64,000 nucleotides of DNA from Trebouxia sp. TZW2008. Lineage: Eukaryota; Chlorophyta; Trebouxiophyceae; Trebouxiales; Trebouxiaceae. Position numbers and translations under genes: made by a program. The notes beneath the pieces are model-generated. The model did not search any database. It saw only the letters and a program-made list of their open reading frames with translations, and had not been told where the DNA came from. This document shows positions 47,809-60,000 of the stretch, in pieces (the stretch's first letter is position 1; every line of letters begins with the position of its first letter). Where the stretch lies: contig BDIU01000069.1 of assembly GCA_002118135.1 (NCBI GenBank), positions 63,641 to 127,640 on the forward strand, given 5' to 3'.

Positions 47809-49885
47809 ATGGCCACCGAAAGATTTGTGATCTCTGCTTTGGAAGCAACCTTTGAGAAGGACCACGACTTGCTCGGCAAGCAGGACCCCTATGTCATCTT
47901 CGAGCTTGGCTCTGAGAAGATTCAGACACCAGCCATCAAGTCTGGCGGAACTCACTGCTCATGGGAGGAGAGCTTCACCCTGATTGGCCGCAACAATGCC
48001 AGCGACCTGCAGGCGTTGGTATACAACAAGAACACCCTCAGGTGTGCTGATCGACTTCTGATGCTGTGTGATGGTGTCTGACCGCAATGGACTTTGCTTT
48101 GCCTTGCGCTCGCGCCGGCCTGTTTGCGTTTATTACAGCATTTGCAGCCGTCTGACGCATATGCTGCCTGTGCAGGCCCGACAGCCTGCTGGGCATGGCC
48201 ACCCACCGCATCCTACACAAGGTTGAGCCCGGAAAGCTCAAGATGGAGTTGACTGACAAGAAGGGTACCAACACTGGAGAGATCTCTTTCATCCTGCAAG
48301 CAAGCGGTGGACGCTTTGCTCAGCAGAGCGGTGCCGGTACTGGTACTGGTTCTGGTGTTGGCACTGGCTCTGGCACAGGCTCAGGAGTGGGTGCTACTGG
48401 CGCCGGCGCTGGCGCTGCTGGTCTTGCCGGTGCAGGTGCAGGTACGCTCGCTGTTGCTTACCATCTTGTGCTATAGAACACGCGTCGGACGCTCGACTGC
48501 CTCGATCACACCAGCTTTCAACTCAGCTTGTTGAATCGAGTCTGTCCTGTCACAGGCAGCCGTCGTGGAGTGGAGTCAGACGAGGGGAGGAACAGGAACT
48601 ATGAGGGTACTACAGCCACTGGTGCTCGTTCAGGAGCAACAGGTGCCACAGGCTCAGGCTATGGTACATCTGGCAGCACTGCAGGAGTGACAGAGGGTGT
48701 GCGTGGACTCAACATCACCAACACCAGCGGGGTGAGCAATTTGCAATGTACACCAAGTCCTCCACACATCAAGTGCATCTGACACTACTACTTTTGCGTT
48801 TTTATATGTTTAGATGTTGCCTCTTGTCATCCACTTTGCTGACAAAGTGCTTGCCAAATACTTCACATGCTTTTGAGCTTTGCAGTGTCTAGTATTGCTC
48901 TATTAGCGTTTGTGCTACAATTGGACCTGAACTTGTGTGCTTTTGCAGTATGGCGCTGACACTACACGTGTTGAGGGCAACCCCATCTGTGACACCAAGT
49001 ACTACACCAAGGTAAACATGATTTTGCTTTTCAGTCCTTCTGAGCAACTACAAACTGATTTATGTGCAGCAGTCCAAGATCCACTGCTGCTGCATTCATG
49101 TTGAAGCTTAACTGTTGTGCTTGACTGTTGCAAAATGTGTAGTGCACTGCGTTTGTGACGCCATGTATAACATCTGATGCTGTGTGTAATGTTGCCAACA
49201 TCATGTGCTTCAGCTGGGTGTGGTTTTGCAGGTCGAGGACAGGCCTGTTGTCAAGGAGATCAAAACATATGTGCGTGAGCACCACCCAGTGGAGAAGGAG
49301 TTTGTGGTTGAGACAAGGCCAACTGGTGAGTCATTGTCAATGCACCTTTGAATGAGCTTTTATATGCCATTTGTCTTCATTTGAATGTTGTACCATGTGC
49401 AATGGCAAGCTGCCCAGGCACATGCCAGTACATGCTGCACCAGCATTAGGTGTCTTTTTTCACATGATTGCGCACATGTCAGCTGTACCTGCATGGCTGC
49501 ACATCTGTCAGCTGCAATTTCATGTACAGCTCCATGTTTGTCAGCTGTACTTGCATGGCTGTACGTATTTTAGCTGTACCTGGCCATGTCAATCTGCCAA
49601 TCCTCAAAAGGCCCCATGTGCTGAATTTCGCCTGAATTTCGCCGTGTTACAGGTCAAGAGAGGGAGCAGACTCAGGGCAGGACATCTGAGGTGGTTGACA
49701 CCAAGGAGCGTGTTGTTGAGGTCACCCAGGCAGACCCATGTGGTGGTGTCCCCACTGGTGCGGGCGGTGTTGGCAGTGGTGTGACTGGATCAAGAAGTGG
49801 CACCACAGGCACAGGCATCACTGGGACAGGCACAGGAACTGGCACTGGTGTGACAGGCACTGGATCAAGAACAAACCAATACTAG
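47809..49885 (+). CDS. C2-domain protein with Gly/Thr-rich tail
   Basis: Six exons join in phase: 47809-48041, 48176-48441, 48556-48731, 48949-49011, 49232-49325 and 49653-49885, 354 residues. Residues 1 to about 115 form a single C2 domain (DLLGKQDPYVIFEL, GGTHCSWEESFTL, LLGMATHRI). Loop 1 has the acidic residues Asp18, Asp20 and Asp26, but the second calcium loop reads VYNKN, where Asp residues are usual, so calcium binding may be weak. The rest is low complexity: Gly/Ser/Thr repeats, then a charged segment with the repeated themes VVKEIKTYVREHHPVEKEF and TKERVVEV, then a Gly-Thr tail. Small plant C2 proteins bind membranes in stress or defence responses; that role here is inference. A TGTAA element lies 127 bp after the stop. 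Confidence 0.87.
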
Positions 49886-50011
49886 ATCAGCTTGCCTTGT
49901 ATGCGCTGTGACGTACTGTCCTCTTGCTGCACCAAAACTTTTGGTGTGGCCATCTTGTGAGACCTTGACATCTTGATATTTGTGTTCAGTCTGATCCTGA
50001 TCTTCATTTGG

Positions 50012-50016
50012 TGTAA
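50012..50016 (+). terminator. Candidate polyadenylation signal TGTAA
   Basis: TGTAA is the usual poly(A) signal of green algae. Here it follows the C2-gene stop by 127 bp, a normal 3' UTR length. A five-base match alone is weak evidence. Confidence 0.4.
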
Positions 50017-51716
50017 CAAATGCTCAGCCATCTCTTATGTAGTGCCAGAGATATCATGTCCTGATTTGCATGCGCTGCATGGATACAGTTTTGTTCGACT
50101 GTGGACAACTTGCACTTAGCTGCTATGCACTTGGTAGCTGCAAATGCATCGAGGCTGTAGAACACAACCCGACCTGGGTCTTTTGCTACCTTCATGCGAT
50201 GCATGATATGTCCAGCCAGTAACTCAAATGATGTAGCATGCCAAGAAGCCAGTTGTGAGTAGCAAAACACGACTCACTGCTGTATGATCTGCACACCACA
50301 GTGCAGCGTCCAAAGTAGCATGTTCAACACAGCACACGTCGCCTGCTACAGCACTTGAGCTCTCAGCAAAACTAAATGCTGCCAGCACAGCCATTGCAAG
50401 CAGTGAAACAACGCCTGTGCAAATGGCTTTCCACATCAGCAAATGTCATTGCTGTCAGCCATAAACTCAACAGTGACTGGCAGGCAGAGCCGTCTGAGCC
50501 GATTGTGCTGGACCATCACAGTTTTAGACAAAGCATGAATGGAGGCAGGCTCCGCAGCAGAAATGGTCTGCTCTGGTCAAGCATGTTGGGCTGCTAGCGT
50601 GCTGCGTCATCATGGTACTGCTTACTTCACTGCCATGCACCTGAGCAGGCTGCGTGCTAGATTGCCTCTCATGACAAGGTGTATGGTAACGTGCATTGGA
50701 GCTTGACACCTTGTTATCAGGTCCTTGGCCATGCCCTGACAACTGTTTCTATAGTGCAGCGCCTCAGTAAATCATATGCTATGTCTAAGAACACAGGCCA
50801 GCAGAGCATTTGGCACATCACTACGCAGTCTGCAATCTCATAATTCACATGATAGGTCTGTCTTCTAAGAGGATACTATAGCATTGTGCGATCACGGCAT
50901 CATGTGACAGCAGGGACCAAGGGCAAGTCAATGCTGTCTCCTCAATGTGATGTGCATCAAGATTGCATTGACATCTTTTTTGTGTTCAGTCACAATACAT
51001 CAAGGAGCTCAAGCGCTCATGCTTTGCACATTGGCAGGTGACCACTCTGAGGCAATGCATTTAGGCATAGCAGCTTCCGTGAATGAGACGACACAACTAA
51101 TGTGGTGCATCTGAAGTACATGTGTCACTGGGGAAATGCCCTTGACTTGCATCCCAGCTTGCCTTGAAGAGGATATGTGACTACTCTGTAGAGTAAGTGA
51201 TCACACCTAGGTAATTTTGCGGAGCCGCTTAGCAAACCTGCTTATGTGATGTCACCGTCACATAGCCCTGCCCCAGCTGTCCTATTTTGAGAAGCCACTC
51301 TGCAGTGACTCCAAGCATAGCGCTTATGACCATGGAGGCATACAGCAATGCAGTGCAACAGCTGCCATACAGTATCCCTTGGTCCAAAAGCTTGATGTTT
51401 GTCATTGAAACAGATCTGCGACAGCAATCTCTAGCATTGCTGACAATGCCAGCCAAGCCCTAGCACAAGCAACACATCCCTGATTGCTGCTTTCATCACA
51501 CACCATCTGTGCACTTTACATGCTGTTCCACACTGAGCACAGCTTCAAAGCTTCATGGCTGCTGGCAATGTGCATTGCAGGCAAGAGCAATGGCCCCAAG
51601 GAATGGAATCAGCTTCAATTGCTGTTACCCAGAAATGCTTTTGCTTAGCATTACAACACTTCATCTCTGATTGCGCATGCAAAGCCATAGTCAAGAGCCG
51701 CATAGCTCACTTTTCT

Positions 51717-51990
51717 AACTGCATACTGCATAGCACTAGACGTGCCTGACAGACATGCGCACACACCTATGCTGCAATCTTGAACGCATTCACTGACTGC
51801 AGGACAGCAGAGCTGTGCATGCTACAGCATTGAGTCTTTATGGCAGCTTGATCTCTGAACTGCATACTGCATAGAACTAGACATGCCTGACAGACACATG
51901 CACACACCTATGCTGCAATCTTGAATGCATTCACCAACTGCAGGACAGCAGAGCTGTGCATGCTACCGCATCGGGTCTTTATGGAAGCTG
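51717..51990. repeat. Two-copy 141-bp direct repeat
   Basis: A unit starting aactgcatactgcatag at 51717 recurs at 51858 with about 10% differences, through tgctgcaatcttgaa and aggacagcagagctgtgcatg to tctttatgg. It is non-coding. Confidence 0.9.
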
Positions 51991-53692
51991 ATTCAGCAGC
52001 AACAAATGCTCTGCTACCGCGAAAAGCATCTGCATTGTACAAAGAAACATCCGTGGACAGCACATGTAGAAACTCGACTTGTTCAGCATGGTTCTGCATG
52101 AAAATGGTCAGGATCTACTTGAGTAGCACCTCAAATATTCAATCAAGAACGCTCAGCTACTGGCTTAGTGTAAGCGCGTGGCATGTCAATGTCTTTGCTG
52201 AGCAACAATTGCACATGCTAGTGAGCGTACAACAGGAATGGCAAGTAAGGCTTGCACAGCTGCTGTATTGTAGTCTCTTGCCCACAATGCTGACAAGCTT
52301 CCTGTGCTTACAAAGACAAGTGTTGGCGTTGCAATTGAGTTTATGGCCAGGCATAGCTAAGATGGCTGATTTGTACAGCACACAGGTCACAGGACAGACT
52401 GCCTTGTGACTGTATGGTTGGGCAGTTACCAAGCACCAAGGAGCAGGGGTAAGGCCAGATGCACTTGGCAGACAACTAGGTACGAAGACCTTCCAAACGT
52501 CCATGCTCAATACACATGCTTTGGAACAGCACAGGACCAAACTGGTTGCAGACAACTGAATGCTCCAGTACAGACCAAGCTGGGCCTGCTGGGCCCGTCT
52601 AGCATGCCATGAATGAAAAGAAGATGAATAGTGAGGAAACCAAACCTTCTGTGGAGGCAGTTGCATGTCCTGGCAGCAATAGAGCAGGCTAGAAGGCCAC
52701 TCAAGCTACCAACAGCAACTGATTGAATTGAAGCCGTCATCTGTTGTGAGCACAGGCGCTTCAGCACCTTGCTAAGGTCTGACCTGTTTGAGCAAAGTCT
52801 TCTTGAGTGCCAGCCTGCTGTCCAACTTTGATGACCTGCATGCTTGTCCAACTGACCAACTGGTGCCTCACGACAGCAAGCTCCTGTTTCAGCACAGTGT
52901 ACAGTACGGCGGGCCAAACTTGCATTGCTGCCAGTCAGCTCTGTCCCCAAAAGCCACATTGTACTCATGTTCTGAGACCACTGCTATCAAGTTTCACACA
53001 CCAGTCGTTCAGGAAAACCAAATGCAAGGGGTGGACATAGCATACTAAGTGCGCCCAGCCAAGCAACAAGTGCCTTGCAACAACATCTCACAGTCGCATT
53101 TGACGTCATAATGTAGCATGTGGGCAAATTTGTAAGACACTGGTCATGCTGCAGGTCAACTCTGTCTCTTCATGGGTCAAGGCGAGGGCCACGTTGATTT
53201 TCAAGCGCTTGCCTTTCACATGCTTACAGGAAAAAAGTGGCGTACTGTCATGTGCCCGGTCAGGCAACAAGCGTGGATTGCAACACCATCCTGTCTGTTG
53301 CTGCCAGGCTATACTACAGCGCATGGCAACTCTACAGATTGCTATGGGACCAGTCACTGGTCAGCTGTGTCTCTGAACCATTTGGCAAGACATACTGATC
53401 TTCCAAAAGTGCTGCTGGCAACAAACATATGACTGTTGCACAGAGCGCAACAAATAACCCAACTGGCACATCTGGCTTGCCCACCTGATCAGCAAAGGGT
53501 TGTAAGAGCAAGCATCCAGTATGTTGCAGCATACAGCATAGCACGCAAGGCTTGTCACAGGTCAGTTCACCATATGGGCTGTGTAACTGAATCATAGGGG
53601 ACTGTCATGCTGCCAGTCTGCTTACATCAGATGTCTTACCTGTGCCAAAAAACTGCCCTTCCATCGGGGCACCAAGCAAAATTTGAACCTTC

Positions 53693-53765
53693 TCTTCCAG
53701 CTGGGATCGAACCAGCGACCTCACGGTTAACAGCCGTGCGCTCTAACCAGCTGAGCTATGGAAGA
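53693..53765 (-). tRNA. trnN-GUU: tRNA-Asn (GTT)
   Basis: This 73-nt tRNA has a 7-bp acceptor stem (TCTTCCA pairing with TGGAAGA), D arm GCTC/GAGC, anticodon stem CACGG/CCGTG with loop CTGTTAA (anticodon GTT at 53731-53729), and T arm GCTGG/CCAGC with TTCGATC loop. There is no encoded CCA and no intron, as expected for a nuclear tRNA. It is divergent from cullin-4, 256 bp from that start codon. Confidence 0.97.
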
Positions 53766-54021
53766 TAAACCGCTCATATTGCTGTTATGCGCATTTTAGC
53801 TCTCTATGAATGCAGATATCCAGGCCGTTTATCCGAGCAAGCATAGAGTGTCGTAGTCATTGCAGAGGCCTTGAGACTGTTGAGCAACATCGGAAGGCGC
53901 TTGCAAAGCCACTGAAGCCTTTGCGTTGACATACATATGTGCTAATCGTATCGCGCACTCGGCGTACGGCTTGTGCGACACCTGCAGTTGCAATGCATCG
54001 TTGACTAGCCACACAAGCAAG

Positions 54022-57000
54022 ATGCTCAAGGGACAATCCAATGGCAAAATGGTGAACGGCGTGCATGCCAAAAATGGCGCAAACCCCCCTCCTCGCAAGC
54101 TGGTCATCAAGCCCCTCAAGTGTATGTCACGGATCGGTCACACGCTGCTGTTGTGGCTGTCCAACGCTTATGCTGAAGCTTGTGGCCGGATTGCAGCCAA
54201 GCCGAAGCTCCCAGCAGACTTCGAAAGTTCCACTTGGGCAAAACTCAATGAAGCTGTGATGGCCGTACACAGCAAGACAGGTGTCAACCTCAGTCTGGAA
54301 GAGCTATATAGGGTCAGTGTGATCACAAGCTCAGCACGCCTTGCATGCCACATACGTTCGCCGCGAGTCTCAATTGCGCTCATTGCGGTGTTTGTGCGCA
54401 GGCAGTCGAGGACATGTGCTTGCACAAGATGGCAGATAGGTTGTACAACAACCTTCAAAAGGCATGCCTCAAACTCCCCATCTGCAAGAAGCTCAAGCCT
54501 TGCATCACAGCCAGTCAACTGCCACCTGCTTGCAGGTCTGTGATGCGCACATTCAGCAGCAGCTGCAACAGCTGGCCAGCAAGCAGACGTCAGGATCTGT
54601 GATGTTTTTGGAGCAGATGAACCAATGTTGGCAGGATTATTGCAGCCAAATGCTCACCATACGTTCAATCTTTCTGTACCTGGATCGCACATACGTCATT
54701 TCTGACTCCACAGTCCGCTCAATCTTTGACATGGGTTTGCGGCTGTTCAGAACCCATTTGGCCACACACCCAGAGGTACGATCATCTGGATGAATTTGTT
54801 GCAAATGCCAGCAACAGATTGCTGCTGCTTCAGAATGTTGCCTTTTCTACCCAGTCTGAATCGTTGTCAAACCTTGTGCATAAAACACTTTGCCTTTTGC
54901 CACAGGCACGGGTGACGGCAGCAGAGCCAGCGTGTGCGATAGCCGCCTGCAGCACCTGTGCAGTTGGTTTGTGAGTTTAGCATGTGCCAAGCCAACGCAT
55001 TGTGTGTGCCCATAGGTTGAGGACAAGACTGTGTCAGGCTTGCTATCCCTCGTAGAGGCTGATTGCAAGGGCAAAGCAGTGGACAAAGCACTGCCAAAGC
55101 ATGTGGTGCTGCTTATGTATGTTTCAAGATGCTGTATCTGCTTTCAGGCAGAAGGCAAACCAGTGTCCCGGTTGCTATGTCTCACACAGGGTCCTTTTAA
55201 ATGCTGTTAAATGCTTATGCTTGTGTCCGCTGTGAGTCAATGTCGTCCGCTTGGTCACAGGTGGAAGACAAGACAGTGAAAGGACTGTTGTCTCTCATAG
55301 AGGCTGATCGCAATGGTGAGACAGTGGACAAAGCCCTGCTGAAGCACCTAGTGCGCATGTTCATCAACTTGGGCACCTACTCTGGCAGTTTTGAGGCGCC
55401 TTTCTTGGAAACGACCACGCAGTTTTACAGCTTGGAAGGGCAGCGGCGCATGCAGGAATGCGATGTGCCTGAGTACCTGTTGCATTGTGAGGTGCGATTC
55501 CGACGCTCCCTACAACATGCAATGTGTTGTAGTCGTCATCAACATGACTCTCTTCACAATGATCATGACGTATTCTATGTTAGCAGTCACAGTCTTTGAA
55601 CTTGTACCAAAACAAGTGTCACAAAGTTTGTGGATGAGCACGATCGCTGCAATCACAATCATGTTGCGATTGTTGAAGATGGTACTGTTGATGGCATATT
55701 AGCCATGCAGAGGCCTGGCAAGTTATGACTGCAGCCACACACGTGTAGCATCTGTGCTCAAATGTGGGTTTCAACATTGTTATCATCATCATTCTTATTG
55801 AAACAATTATGGCTGATTACCAGCAGCAGGTTTTTTGGCTGCCGCTGCTGCTGCTGCTGTTGCTGCTGCTGTTGCTGCTGCTGTTGCTGCTGCTGTTGCT
55901 GCTGCTGTTGTTGTCATTACTTTTATTGTCATGCAGAGGCGCCTAGCTGTGGAGTATGAGCGGTGGCAGCAATACTTGGACACACCAACCAGGAAGCCGC
56001 TCATTGGTATTGTGGAGCAGCAGCTGCTGGCGGCCCACATGCCTGCTATTCTGGACAAGGGCTTTGACTCCCTCATGACCCAGAAACGGTGAGCTGCATG
56101 TTCTCTCTGAGCAAACTCACTGTCAGAGTCCAAACCCCTCATTTGAGTCAAGGAGAAGGGCTTTCAATCCCTCATGAACCAGAAACGGTGAGCACCAACA
56201 AAAGGACAAGAGCTGGAATTTGCTGTTGAGGGAAAACAGTACTGCCATATGCCCGCCATTTTGGTCAAAGGCTTTGACTTCTCACGACAAGATGAGCATA
56301 AAAACAAAAACCAGCTGGAAGATGTCATTGATATTGAAAATCTCTGCCGTATGCCTGCCATTCTGGACAAAGGATTGGACTGCCTCGTGACCCAGGAACG
56401 GTGAGCACAAAAACAGGAACAACTTGGCAAGTGTCATTCAGAAAAAGAAGCGTTGCCATATGCCTGCTGTGCTGGACACGGGCTTTCACTCATTCATGAT
56501 ACAGAAATGACACAGAAATGGTGAGCATTACATGTAACAAAGATAGCACATCAGCATAAGGCTGCTGTTCTGGACAAGGATTTTGATTCCCTCATGACCC
56601 AGAAACGGTCAGCACAAAACCGGGCTTAAACTCGAAATTGGAGTGGATCTGAGGAATGGCAGTGCTGCCATACTCTAACCATTTTGGTCAAGGGCTGTGA
56701 CCCCCTCATGGCCCGCACATGATGAACACAAAACCAGAAACAAGCTGGAGAATGTCATTGAGGACAAGGGAGTGTTGCTGTATGCCTGCTATTCTGGACA
56801 AAGGCTTTTGATTCCCTCACGACACAGTAACGGTGAGCACAAAACACAGGCAAGAGCTGGAAATTCCTGTTGAGGAAAAACTGTGCTGCCGTATGTCTGC
56901 CGTTTTGGATAAGGTCTCTCACTCTTTCATGACCCAAACACGCTGAGCACACAATATGGCAAAACAAGTATATCAGCATATGCCTGCCAAGCTGGACAAG

Positions 57001-60000
57001 GGCTTTGACTTCCTCATGACCCAACAGCAGTGAGCACAAACAAGAACAAGCAAGTGAACTTGTTCTTGTTAACCGAGTCAAACAGGACGTCTGCTTGCAA
57101 CAGGGAATTCACACTGGCAAGTGTTGCGCGGACCTTTTGCATGCATACAGAGTGCAATGCTTTTGTGCGATGCAATGTCCTTATAAGATTATGTCAACAG
57201 GAATAATCATAATTGTATCACATTTTAGCACATGAGCTAGATGTGCATGGCCCAAGTGATTGTAAGTTGCAAAAGTCGTGAAATACCTGTTGAATGCAGC
57301 CCTGTGGGAGCCAATCAAGCGCAAGGTCAAGATATGGTCTCAAGCTGTGATTGAACTTTGTTCAATGCCTGTTGGACCTGTTGCAACAGTTTATGAAGCT
57401 GTGCAGCATGCTTGAAAGTGAACATGCGCGTCTTGGTGTGCAGGGTGCCTGATCTGGCACGTCTGTACGTGCTGTGTGCACGCATCCAAGCCCTGGACCC
57501 CTTGAAGGCTGCCTTCAGGGACTACATTGGACGTACTGGTTTGGCCCTTGTGCTTGACGAGGAAAAGGTAATGCTACTGCCCAGCAGAGTTAGGCACAGT
57601 TGGCAACTTGTTCCATCTATGGCATCTCGCCTGTATCACTTGGCCATCTTCTTCATCGCTTCCTCTGTACAAAAGCATTGCAAGGCATTTCAAACTTGGA
57701 TTCTGGCCACGGTCTGTGTGACAACAGTCTTGCGAGCAGGATGGCATTCAGGCAGCTGCAAAAGTTCACTCATCCAGATAGCTTACGTGAGTACATGACC
57801 TTGTGCAATATATGTATCAAATGTTGTAGAAACCCGAATGGGGAGGGTGGACAGGGGGGTTCTTGGAGACACTGTCATGAGATCTACAGTAAACTCTGTT
57901 TGTCATGATACTTATTGTAAGACCAGTCTCGATGTAAGGACAACGCCAATGGTACCCAATCACTGCATTCTGCAGTAGTCCCTCTGAGTAAGGACAATTT
58001 GATGTGTGGACAAAATGCTTTGTAAACAAAGCATTTATTATGAAGAGAATTTTCTATGAAAGCATATATGCAGGACAAGGACATGGTGTCAGCTCTGCTA
58101 GAAATGAAGACTGTGCTGAACCAGGCCTTCCAGCAGAGATCACGATCAGCACCCTTTGGTTGTTGACAAGAGAAAAGATGTTGCCGGACAAAGACATAAT
58201 GTCAGCTGTTGTAGAAATAAAGTTTTGGCTTGCGAGCGCAGGACAAAGACATGGTGTCAGCTCTGCTGGAAATGAAGCTACAGCTGGACACTGTGCTGAA
58301 CCAGGCCTTCCAGAAGAATGAGCAATTCAGCAATGCCTTGAAGGAAGCCTTTGAGAAGTTTATCAACCAGCGCCAGAATAAGTAAGCCTTTTGCGTTGAA
58401 AATCAGTCCATGACTTATTTTTGGTGTCGAGTTACACACCTGTGCTTGTGCGTGCGAGCGTGCGTGCGTGTGCAAAAGCTACATAGTTGTGTGTGAGAAT
58501 TTCATCGGTCAGCGCCAGAACAAGCAAGTATCATGAGCTGGCGCCTAGATGTCCGTCTGCATGTGTTTTCCGTGTTGGCTGCAATCCACAAGCCACGTTT
58601 CTGCATATGCATTAATAAGCTGCGAAAGACAGAGGGCCTTGATTGTACAGTAAACTCTCTTTGTAAGGACACTCGATGTAAGGACAATCTCGATGTAAGG
58701 ACAAGGCCTTTGGTGACCAATCACTGCATACTGACTGCAATGGTCCCTCTGAGTAAGGACAATTCGGTGTAAGGACAAGTTTCTTGGTCACCAAAGCAGT
58801 CGTTACAAACAGAGTTTACTGTAATCGTGGTCTGCAATTGTGGTCTGAAGGCAGCTGGCCAATCAGTCAATGAGTGTGATTGGAGGCTGCCTGCCTGCTT
58901 GCTTGCTTTTGTGCTTGCTCCTTTATGCAATGCTCGATGTATTCACTGATGCATGCTGCAGGCCAGCTGAGTTGATGCCCAAATATGTCGATGTTCAATT
59001 GAGGGCAGGCACTTGCTGCCTTTTTGCTGAAGTGATGTATCTGTGATTGGCATGGACGGTGTGTTTAGAACTTTACATGACGACAAAAGACTGCAGAAGT
59101 TTGCAAGCACTCATATGCCATAGGTACAGTTGCAGGACCTTGACAGATTCACTGATGCTTGCTGCAGGCCAGCTGAGTTGATAGCCAAATATGTTGACGT
59201 TGAGTTGAGGGCAGGCAACAAGGGCCAAACAGATGAGGAGCTGGAAACCACCCTGGACAAAGCCCTCATGCTTTTTAGATACATCTCGGTAAGCCCGCAG
59301 CTCAGTGCTTGCCACCTGATCTGTCTGCTCAGCGCTGCCAAAGTTCTTACACAGACACATGTCACACACCTTAGCCCTCCCATGATGTGTTCAAAAGCAG
59401 TCTTGAGGCTCAAATTAGGCTTGGACAAAGCTCTCATGCTCTTCAGATACACCGCAGTAAGCCATCACACACCGCACACTATAGAGAGTGACCGATACTT
59501 ACAAGATTGGGTCATCCCTATCCTACAGGCATAGAACAGTTGCACATAGACCACTTTCACAAAGCTCCTGCCTTGTAGGCAAGAGCAACCTATGTGTGCA
59601 GGCAGCAAGCTCTGCATACATCAGTTGCTCACAGCCACAAGGCTCAAGCGTGTGGAACGCCTCAGAAAGTGGAGATTGGCTTTGTGACTGCTGCTTTGCG
59701 CATTTTGCTGTGTTCTTGATGCATTCAAGAGCGTATGGACTGCAATTTAGGCGAGAATGCGGATTGAGGCTTTCCTCAGGAAATGCGCATGCATTACAAG
59801 CCATTCTGTATGTACAGGGCGAGGATGTGTTTGAACCATCTCATAAGACGGATCTAGCAAAGCGTCTGCTGTTGGGACGCAGCGTCAGCACTGACGATGA
59901 GAAGAACATGATCGACAACCTGAAACTGTACTCTGTTGCAAACTTTATGTCTGCTGTCTGAAGGGCAAGGATGTGTTTGAGGCGTTTTACAAGAAGGATC

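Larger units (their letters stand above)
49886..53692. other. 3.8-kb interval without a recognisable gene
   Basis: Apart from the 3' UTR of the C2 gene and a direct repeat at 51717-51990, I see nothing I can assign. The longest open stretch (51921-52409, plus strand) starts inside the repeat and has no motif. Codon use in these frames looks random. Confidence 0.6.

Noticed and set aside
51921..52409. 162-codon plus-strand frame as a gene
   Set aside because: It starts inside a non-coding direct repeat, has no motif, and overlaps an equally long minus-strand frame.
55762..56151. Poly-Leu, poly-Cys and poly-Ala frames around 55.85 kb
   Set aside because: They are translations of the TTGCTGCTGCTG microsatellite in a CUL4 intron.
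56095..57035. A repeat domain in cullin-4 made of tandem [11 protein letters not shown] units
   Set aside because: Copies lack acceptors, contain stops and do not keep a common frame; known cullins have the segment once.
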